Origin: Bacteroidales bacterium | GTDB taxonomy: Bacteria; Bacteroidota; Bacteroidia; Bacteroidales; F082 | DNA length: 20,893 bases | Assembly (NCBI GenBank): GCA_016285355.1 | Contig: JAEEQP010000061.1 | Location: forward strand, 1-20,893 | Reading direction: 5' to 3' | Part shown: in pieces, positions 15,504-20,893 of the stretch | Position numbering within the stretch: the stretch's first letter is position 1 | Layout of the letters: each line of letters opens with the position of its first letter | Position numbers and translations under genes: made by a program | Notes under the pieces: generated by a model | The model's database searches: none | Told to the model about the DNA's origin: nothing | Seen by the model: only the letters and a program-made list of their open reading frames with translations

Positions 15504-18044
15504 TTATTCAATGATGATTTTTTCAACCTTGCTTCCACTTTCGCCAATGATATGGAGGAAATAGATGCCTTTTCCCTGTTGGGTTTGGATCAGGATGGGA
15601 CCTCCGTCCTTTTGGCCTGCAATGATGCGTTGGCCTACGCTATTATAAAGTTCGAAATGGACAGGTTCAGTCACTTTGACGGTGAAACTGCCATGGCTGG
15701 GATTGGGGTAAATATGGATATTATTCATCTGGTTTTCAGAAGCATTGCAATCGGGGATGACATTTACCTCGATGGTGGCACTTATGGTATTGCCATCGGT
15801 GTCGGTTATGGTCGCAGTGTAGAGTTGGTTGCTTGACAACGAGACGGTATTCGTGAATGGGTCATCTGGATGGTCCACCATGTCGGCGGGTTCCCAACGG
15901 TAAGTGTAGTTGCCAGAGCCGCCAAAGGCATACATGCTGAGCAGTGTAGTGTGTCCTTCAATGATGGTACTTGGATCGGCAAAGACCTCAATCTCAAGCG
16001 CATTGCTTGTCCCAAGGCAATGTATCAGGGCTTTCCATCCAGGGGCATTCACACCATAGTCGGAGGAGAAGCGGAAGGTCAAAGCTCCGTCTGAATTGGT
16101 GGCGGTCACCGTGCCGGGACTGTCGGTTCCTGAGAACTCTCCAAGCGAGGGGGCAGAGGTGGAAGTGCCATCATAGATGTAAAGAAAATCATAGCCGTCT
16201 TCTAAGGAGAATTCTTCAAAAACAGCCTCGATGATGCCATCCGACGACTCAGGCAGGAAGGTCATCGTGTAGTTTTTCCTGTCGCTGTAGTTGCCGTTCG
16301 GGCCGCCGTTGTCGTAGAACAAGGCGTTGCAAGTGGTGACCGTACCGTTTTGCATGTTGTACATCTCGCTCACATTGATATAGTTATGCTTGACGATGGT
16401 CTCGGCTTGGCCGTCGCTGTTGGTCACGGTAAGGGTGACATCGTAGTGGCCGATGGTATTATAGGAAATGCCAGTCGGATTCTGCGCATTGGAAGTGGCC
16501 GGTTCGCCGCCTTCGAAAGTCCATTCCCAACTGACGAGGTTGGCACCCCAGGTGTTGTCAGTGAAGTTGACGCTGCTGCCAAGGGCAACATCAGTGGTGT
16601 TGGCGTTGAAATCAGGGATGATGCCTTCGCCTGCTTCAAGTTGAACGTCTTGGATGACCGTTTCGCCGTCAGATATCGTGATGGTGAAAGTCTGCGGATA
16701 GTAGCCGCTGCAAGCGTATGTCACATCGTAAGTGCCGCCTTTGATGGGACGGTGGTAGTCACCGGCAGGCAGATGGCTCTCTACGATGGAGTATTGGTCA
16801 TCATGGTTGGCAATGGTGATGGTGGCATTGAGAGCTTGTCCGTTGGCAGCATCGGTTACGGTGCCGTGGATGCCATAAATGCACTGGTACATAAAAGCAA
16901 AGATGGAATTCTTGTTGTAGTTCCAGAAATTGGGCAACTGGTTGCCATTGGGCATTTTCGAGTTGGAGCATTCTATGGTCAGCTCGCGGCATTGGGCATA
17001 ACCGTTCATGTAGTCTTGGCGACCGCCGCCAATCATGTACCATTGGGCACCGTTGGTGATGCCGTTGTTGTAGTCGGTCATGTAGTTCGAGTTCACCTCA
17101 TGCGTGAGGTCGGCGTATTCGTGGCTGATGAGTTGATACCAGGCATCGTCGGCATGGAGCGTGTAGGTGTTGTCCCAAGGATAGTTCATCACTTCGGCAC
17201 CACCGTGATAGTTGGCACCCATGACAAAGGCGTTCTCTTCGGCAAATTGCATAAACCATTCGGTTTCAGTTGCGTATGGGTTTCCGTCAGGGTGAGGGTT
17301 GCCGTGGGGGTCAGCATAGTTGCGGTTCATGTCCACGCCATTGGCGTTTTCGCGGGTGGCACCGTATACCGTATTGTTGCCGCCGTGATAAGTGCCGTCA
17401 GGGTTGGTGTTGGGTCCGATGTAAAGGTCGATGTTGTTCATCACGGTCTGCACCTCAGGCTCATTCGGGTTCTCAAGCAAATAATCGATGAGGCGGAGCA
17501 TGAGGATCCAGCCGGTGGTCTCGTCGCCGTGGATGGTACTGGTGTAGAGGAACTTGGGCTTACCGTCGCGTGCGCCATTGTGGAGGTGGGCAATCATGAT
17601 TTTGCGGCCGGAAGGCAAGGTGCCAAGGGTGATGATTTCGCACTTGTCGGGATGGTTGGTTTGGAATTCAAACATCATGTCCTCGTAGGCCGAATAAGTC
17701 GGGTAGCTGTCCCAATCGTATTCGGCGCGGTTGTTGCCGTCCCACATGGCGACTTCCTCTATCATCGAGGGAGGTGTCTGAAGCGTCACCTCATAGCCAA
17801 GTTGTTGGAATTTGGCAAATTCCTGGTTGTTGGCGTAAGCCGTGACCACATTGCCGTCAACACGGTCGACTGAAATGGTGTGGGCGATGGCGTTCAGGTC
17901 GTCATTGCCGTTCAGGTTGAAAGTGAAATAATACTCGTTGCGCTCTTGCATGAGTTGTTTCAGTTCTTGCTGGCTCTTTTGGGCAAAAACGCTGCCGCAA
18001 ACGATGATAGCGAGTATCAGGATAAAATAGCGTAATGTTTTCAT
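15504..18044 (-). CDS. Secreted M14 zinc carboxypeptidase with extra Ig-like domain and T9SS domain (846 aa)
   Basis: Signal peptide MKTLRYFILILAIIVCGSVFAQ. M14 residues sit at the same positions as in the paralog: H172, E175 (IHGDE), H280 (ANYHGG), NTNPDGT, and Glu358 in RELTIECS (Cys replaces the usual Leu after the Glu). The order is then regulatory-like domain (GIHGTVTDAANG, 391 to ~470), PKD domain (about 478-558), CUB-like domain (about 570-677), an additional Ig/PKD-like domain absent from the paralog (about 683-765, AFGGSGNYTYRWEP), and T9SS type A domain (YPNP at 779-782, ending VEKIIIE). It is probably a surface or secreted peptidase. The tandem arrangement with the 768-residue copy indicates duplication followed by domain gain or loss. 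Confidence 0.93.
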   Translation of the reverse strand: MKTLRYFILILAIIVCGSVFAQKSQQELKQLMQERNEYYFTFNLNGNDDLNAIAHTISVDRVDGNVVTAYANNQEFAKFQQLGYEVTLQTPPSMIEEVAMWDGNNRAEYDWDSYPTYSAYEDMMFEFQTNHPDKCEIITLGTLPSGRKIMIAHLHNGARDGKPKFLYTSTIHGDETTGWILMLRLIDYLLENPNEPEVQTVMNNIDLYIGPNTNPDGTYHGGNNTVYGATRENANGVDMNRNYADPHGNPHPDGNPYATETEWFMQFAEENAFVMGANYHGGAEVMNYPWDNTYTLHADDAWYQLISHEYADLTHEVNSNYMTDYNNGITNGAQWYMIGGGRQDYMNGYAQCRELTIECSNSKMPNGNQLPNFWNYNKNSIFAFMYQCIYGIHGTVTDAANGQALNATITIANHDDQYSIVESHLPAGDYHRPIKGGTYDVTYACSGYYPQTFTITISDGETVIQDVQLEAGEGIIPDFNANTTDVALGSSVNFTDNTWGANLVSWEWTFEGGEPATSNAQNPTGISYNTIGHYDVTLTVTNSDGQAETIVKHNYINVSEMYNMQNGTVTTCNALFYDNGGPNGNYSDRKNYTMTFLPESSDGIIEAVFEEFSLEDGYDFLYIYDGTSTSAPSLGEFSGTDSPGTVTATNSDGALTFRFSSDYGVNAPGWKALIHCLGTSNALEIEVFADPSTIIEGHTTLLSMYAFGGSGNYTYRWEPADMVDHPDDPFTNTVSLSSNQLYTATITDTDGNTISATIEVNVIPDCNASENQMNNIHIYPNPSHGSFTVKVTEPVHFELYNSVGQRIIAGQKDGGPILIQTQQGKGIYFLHIIGESGSKVEKIIIE

Positions 18045-18077
18045 TGTATGGTGTTTAAATTATTATTCAACCTCGTA

Positions 18078-18099
18078 GAGACGCGATTCATCGCGTCTC
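18078..18099. repeat. GAGACGC palindrome (REP-like), copy 2, overlapping the dapA stop
   Basis: Perfect 10-bp inverted repeat GAGACGCGAT / ATCGCGTCTC around two bases, preceded by GTA as in the copy at 5829. The dapA stop codon (18088-18090) lies in its centre and the last DapA codons (Glu-Thr-Arg) come from it. It may also act as a terminator. Confidence 0.8.
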
Positions 18100-18990
18100 A
18101 ATTATATTTTTTTTCAATTGTTCCCATTCCATAATAATCTCCTCTTTCACCTTTTCGTTCACCGAAACCAAAGGCAACCGCAACACGTTCTGGCACAAGC
18201 CCATCTGGTTCATCAAACACTTGATGCCCGCTGGATTGCCGTCGGCAAAGATGAGTTGGTTCATGCGCAGCATGGCGTAATGCAAATGCAGAGCTTCATC
18301 AGTTCTGCCGTCCCTCATGGCCTTCATCATGCGGCTGAATGGATTCGTGTAAGCATTGGCCGCCACTGAAATCACGCCTTGTGCGCCAAGAGCCATTAAA
18401 GGTTGAGTGATACCGTCGTCACCCGAAAGCACGTCAAAGTCGGCGGGCTTGTCGCGCAGTATCTCCATGATTTGTTGCAAGTTACCCGAAGCCTCTTTCA
18501 CGGCGATGATGTTGGGATGTTGGGCCAATTCCACGCAGGTGGCGGCTTGCAAATTCACGCCCACACGCCCTGGTACGTTGTAAACCACAACAGGCACAGG
18601 ACTGGCATCGGCGATGGCTTCAAAATGGGCCTTCATGCCGCGCTGGTTGGGCTTATTATAATAAGGTACAACGCTCAGAATGCCATGAATGCCGTCAAAG
18701 TTTTGTGCCTTGATGGCCTCGATAACGGCCTGAGTATTGTTGCCACCCATGCCGAGCATGATGGGCAAGCGACCATTGTTAACCTTTGATATCGTGTTGA
18801 TAACCAGTTCTTTTTCATTTGCCATAAGGGTAGGAGCCTCGGAAGTGGTACCCAAGACGACAAAAAAATCCGCACCATTCTCGATGACATGGTTCACGAT
18901 TCTCGTCAGAGCATCAACATCAACGGAAAGGTCGGCTTTGAATGGGGTGATTAAGGCAATACCTGTGCCTTTGAATGGATTGTGTTTCAT
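18088..18990 (-). CDS. dapA: 4-hydroxy-tetrahydrodipicolinate synthase
   Basis: 300 residues from the ATG at 18988-18990; a TTG two codons upstream is less likely. It condenses pyruvate with aspartate semialdehyde in the diaminopimelate/lysine pathway. Key residues: T48-T49 in GTTSEAPTL, Y110-Y111 in VPYYNKPNQRG, Y137 in VVYNVPGR, R142, and Schiff-base K165 in IIAVKEASGN. It forms a TIM barrel of the NAL superfamily and is cytoplasmic. The gene follows the DUF6913-like gene by 14 bases and is likely co-transcribed with it. The last codons lie within a palindromic repeat, giving a C-terminal ETR tail that may not be ancestral. Confidence 0.95.
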   Translation of the reverse strand: MKHNPFKGTGIALITPFKADLSVDVDALTRIVNHVIENGADFFVVLGTTSEAPTLMANEKELVINTISKVNNGRLPIMLGMGGNNTQAVIEAIKAQNFDGIHGILSVVPYYNKPNQRGMKAHFEAIADASPVPVVVYNVPGRVGVNLQAATCVELAQHPNIIAVKEASGNLQQIMEILRDKPADFDVLSGDDGITQPLMALGAQGVISVAANAYTNPFSRMMKAMRDGRTDEALHLHYAMLRMNQLIFADGNPAGIKCLMNQMGLCQNVLRLPLVSVNEKVKEEIIMEWEQLKKNIIETR

Positions 18991-19004
18991 TTTCAATTAA
19001 GATT

Positions 19005-19550
19005 TTAGGGTTGTGTTCCTGACAAGGCTTTCAAGTAGTTGTGCAGGACATGGATGTTGGAAACAGGGTCGGTGGCACGTGGATTTTCGATGAGCAGGTC
19101 GTAGATTTTCTGGTATTCGCTGTGCATGAAACTGATTCTGAAATCAGCCTTAGGCAAAGTGCAAATGTAGTCGCTGATGTCGGTATCCTTGCCGGCCATG
19201 TTGATAATCATATTGCTAAAAGGCCACTTTTTAATGTACTCGTGCTTTTCAGGTTTCAGCACGCTCATAAAACCGAAGTCCTTGGGCGTGATTTCGGTGT
19301 AGAGGTCGCTTTGCAGGATGGTGTCCGACATTTGGTTACAAAGGATGATGAACCCGCAGCGACCTGCCCCAAACAGACCTTTGGCACTGCTTTCGATATT
19401 TTTGACAATGCTTTTGTCACCTTCATCGAGAATGATGAGAATAGAGTTAATCCGTTGAGTGTTAGGTAGTTTTGCAAAGTCCTTTTCTTCGGCGAATTGG
19501 TCCAATGCGCGTCTTAATGCCCTATTTCTTATTTTTGAGAGAAAATTCAT
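19005..19550 (-). CDS. DUF6913-like conserved protein upstream of dapA (181 aa)
   Basis: 181 residues, no signal peptide, mixed alpha/beta. A basic N-terminus (FLSKIRNRALRRALDQF) is followed by INSILIILDEGDKSIVKNI, GFIILCNQMSD, ITPKDFGFMSVLKP and FSNMIINMAGKDTDISDYIC. I recall this arrangement as typical of Bacteroidetes DUF6913 proteins, but I cannot confirm the assignment. There is no obvious catalytic motif. It shares a transcript with dapA and is divergent from the MBL-fold gene. A -7 box ends only 4 bases before its ATG, suggesting a leaderless message. Confidence 0.75.
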   Translation of the reverse strand: MNFLSKIRNRALRRALDQFAEEKDFAKLPNTQRINSILIILDEGDKSIVKNIESSAKGLFGAGRCGFIILCNQMSDTILQSDLYTEITPKDFGFMSVLKPEKHEYIKKWPFSNMIINMAGKDTDISDYICTLPKADFRISFMHSEYQKIYDLLIENPRATDPVSNIHVLHNYLKALSGTQP

Positions 19551-19554
19551 GCCG

Positions 19555-19562
19555 CAAATGTA
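19555..19562 (-). promoter_or_regulatory. Candidate -7 box (TACATTTG) of the DUF6913-like/dapA unit
   Basis: Exact TAnnTTTG match on the minus strand, 4 bases from the ATG at 19550. The start site would be at or within a base or two of the ATG. Confidence 0.5.
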
Positions 19563-19604
19563 GGGAAATTCTATGAGATAACACGGTTTTTACTCAAAAA
19601 ACGC

Positions 19605-19612
19605 TACTTTTG
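19605..19612 (+). promoter_or_regulatory. Candidate -7 box (TACTTTTG) of the MBL-fold hydrolase gene
   Basis: Exact TAnnTTTG match, about 48 bases upstream of the chosen ATG at 19661 and divergent from the box at 19555. It would exclude the upstream in-frame ATG at 19610 as the start. Confidence 0.5.
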
Positions 19613-19660
19613 CAGTATTATTTTGCATCGGCATTTTTGATGCTGAAGAAAACTAAAAAT

Positions 19661-20443
19661 ATGATTGTCACTATTTTAGGAAGCGGAACTTCGCAAGGTG
19701 TGCCTGTCATCGGCTGCACTTGCCCCGTGTGCCAATCCAAAGACCCGCGTGATAAAAGGCTCCGCACTTCCATTTTGATTCAGACCGATGAGGTGACGGT
19801 AGCCGTGGATGCAGGCCCTGATTTCCGCCAACAGATGCTGCGCGAAAATATCACCAAACTCGATGCGGTGATTATCTCGCACGAGCACAAGGACCACATC
19901 GGCGGCCTTGATGATTTGCGCCCATACATTTTCAAGCAACAGAAGCCTATGACGCTGTATGTGGCGGATACGGCCTTGCCCGAAATCAAGCGCGAATATT
20001 CCTATGCTTTTGAAACGCATCCCTATCCAGGAGCCCCGACCTACGACATCCACCGCCTTGACGAAACGCCTTTCGACCTCGGCGACTTGCATATCATCCC
20101 CATCAAACTGAAGCATTTCACCTTGACCTGCTATGCTTTCCGCATCGGCAATTTCGCCTACGTCACCGACCTGAGCGAGATTTCCGAGGAGGCGATTGCA
20201 AAACTGCAAGGCGTTGAATACCTGATTATTGAGGCTTTGCAAAAGAAGAAACACTATTCCCATCTCACTTTGGACGAAGCCATCGAAATTGCCCGAAGAG
20301 TAGGCGCGAAAAAGACTTGGTTCACGCATTGCAGCCACAGCATGGGTCTCGCTGCCGAAGTCAACCGCGAACTCCCTGAAGGCATGATGCTCGCTTACGA
20401 CGGACTTAAAATACCAATAAAAACAATGAATGTTGAATGCTGA
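19661..20443 (+). CDS. MBL-fold metallo-hydrolase, PhnP-like
   Basis: 260 residues from the ATG at 19661; the in-frame ATG at 19610 overlaps the promoter box and adds a non-homologous tail. Start MIVTILGSGTSQGVPVIGC, metal motif HEHKDH (H74, H76, D78, H79) and later THCSHSMGL. C19, C21 and C24 match the extra structural zinc site of E. coli PhnP, a cyclic ribosyl phosphate phosphodiesterase. No phn genes are nearby, so the substrate here is unknown and may be another cyclic phosphodiester. It is cytoplasmic and probably co-directional with the following thioesterase gene. The last codons run into a simple GAATG repeat. Confidence 0.88.
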   Translation: MIVTILGSGTSQGVPVIGCTCPVCQSKDPRDKRLRTSILIQTDEVTVAVDAGPDFRQQMLRENITKLDAVIISHEHKDHIGGLDDLRPYIFKQQKPMTLYVADTALPEIKREYSYAFETHPYPGAPTYDIHRLDETPFDLGDLHIIPIKLKHFTLTCYAFRIGNFAYVTDLSEISEEAIAKLQGVEYLIIEALQKKKHYSHLTLDEAIEIARRVGAKKTWFTHCSHSMGLAAEVNRELPEGMMLAYDGLKIPIKTMNVEC

Positions 20444-20516
20444 ATGCAGAATGCAGAATGGGGCGAAGCCCAGATTGCGTTGCGACATTCATCATTCATC
20501 ATTCCTAATTCCTAAT
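20435..20516. repeat. Imperfect GAATGCA / CATTCAT inverted repeat with inner hairpin
   Basis: Left arm 20435-20460 is built of GAATGCA/GAATGCT units; right arm 20486-20516 of CATTCAT then CCTAATT units. The arms are imperfectly complementary. The centre holds a compact GGGC-GAA-GCCC hairpin (20461-20471). It starts inside the last codons of the MBL gene and fills the gap to the thioesterase gene. It may work as a terminator or be an intergenic mini-repeat. Confidence 0.6.
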
Positions 20517-20521
20517 TAAAA

Positions 20522-20893
20522 ATGAAATCCACTTATTCCCAAAGACTAATCAAACTCGCCGACCTCAACCATCACCAGACTTTCTTTGCAGGTCGTTGCT
20601 CCGAGTATTTTTTAGAGAGTTCCTATTTCGCTGTGGCGCAGTATGTTGACACGAAGGATACCGTCCTTTTGGTGCTCCACGGCATCGACTTCAAGTTCCC
20701 GATTTTCGCGGGCGACATCGTCACCTACGAGAGCAAGGTAATCGCTGCCGGTCGCAGCACCCTGACCGTCTACACAAAGATGTACCGCAGCCGCGAGCCA
20801 GAAAAAATCGCCGCCGACGGCTTCGCCACCTTCTCCTATTTGGATGAAAACCACCACTCCAAGCCCCACGGCGTGACCCTCGTCCCTGAAACA
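20522..20893 (+). CDS. Hotdog-fold acyl-CoA thioesterase, N-terminal part
   Basis: Partial: 124 codons from the ATG at 20522 to the window edge, frame open. The pattern LADLNHHQTFFAGRCSEYFLESSYFAVAQYVD, then HGIDFKFPIFAGDIVTYESKVIAAGRSTLTVYTKMY, is typical of acyl-CoA thioesterases of the hotdog fold: the FAG loop, central helix, then F-x-x-P-x-x-x-GD and a long strand. It would hydrolyse acyl-CoA or a similar thioester in the cytoplasm; chain length cannot be read from this. It follows the MBL gene after a repeat-filled gap of 78 bases. Confidence 0.8.
   Translation, partial: MKSTYSQRLIKLADLNHHQTFFAGRCSEYFLESSYFAVAQYVDTKDTVLLVLHGIDFKFPIFAGDIVTYESKVIAAGRSTLTVYTKMYRSREPEKIAADGFATFSYLDENHHSKPHGVTLVPET

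Noticed and set aside
16350..17873. Long plus-strand open frame (507 codons) opposite the 846-residue carboxypeptidase
   Set aside because: Exactly antisense to a clear M14 gene with all active-site residues; the translation has a Val/Gly/His-rich shadow composition and no family motif.
19676..20488. Minus-strand open frame opposite the MBL-fold gene
   Set aside because: Antisense to a gene with a complete HEHKDH metal motif and conserved termini.

Overview
The window looks like a chromosomal segment of a Bacteroidales-type member of the Bacteroidetes, probably uncultured. The evidence is several secreted proteins with type IX secretion (T9SS) C-terminal sorting domains, lipoproteins with short S-C lipoboxes, starts with poor Shine-Dalgarno matches, several TAnnTTTG-type -7 promoter boxes, and the Bacteroidetes gene order bamD - rpoZ-like - DUF4835 - recN.

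Layout. (1) 1-4762, all minus strand: two paralogous T9SS-exported repeat proteins (one cut by the window edge) enclose two small unrelated lipoproteins. The lipoproteins share upstream DNA and signal-peptide DNA, and a short TAGCACG repeat lies in every intergenic gap. (2) 4935-5878: a decayed TPR/coiled-coil/HTH regulator with an internal deletion and frameshift. (3) 5935-7541: an intact AAA+ ATPase with a PD-(D/E)XK-like C-terminus, bracketed by hairpins that carry the same 19-bp sequence. (4) 7653-9326: a broken second copy of the recN 3' end, then a serpin lipoprotein gene with its own terminator. (5) 9385-13138: the minus-strand cluster bamD, rpoZ-like, DUF4835, recN. (6) 13189-18044: two tandem secreted zinc carboxypeptidases (M14) with a regulatory-like domain, PKD, CUB-like and T9SS domains. 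(7) 18088-19550: dapA and an upstream DUF6913-like gene. (8) 19661 to the end, plus strand: a PhnP-like metallo-beta-lactamase-fold hydrolase and the start of a hotdog thioesterase.

How the genes fit together. Much of the window serves the cell envelope: BamD and probably DUF4835 in outer-membrane biogenesis, two exported carboxypeptidases, two exported repeat proteins and a surface serpin that would block serine or cysteine proteases. DapA supplies the lysine/diaminopimelate branch.

The stretch 4935-9693 is a rearrangement hot spot: an intact ATPase unit sits between two gene remnants. The serpin lies between 207-bp copies of the recN 3' region that differ at one base. This is the structure expected if a DNA circle carrying serpin plus a recN fragment integrated by one crossover and gave recN a new 3' tail. 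The two strongest leads are this recN/serpin mosaic and the hairpin-bracketed ATPase.
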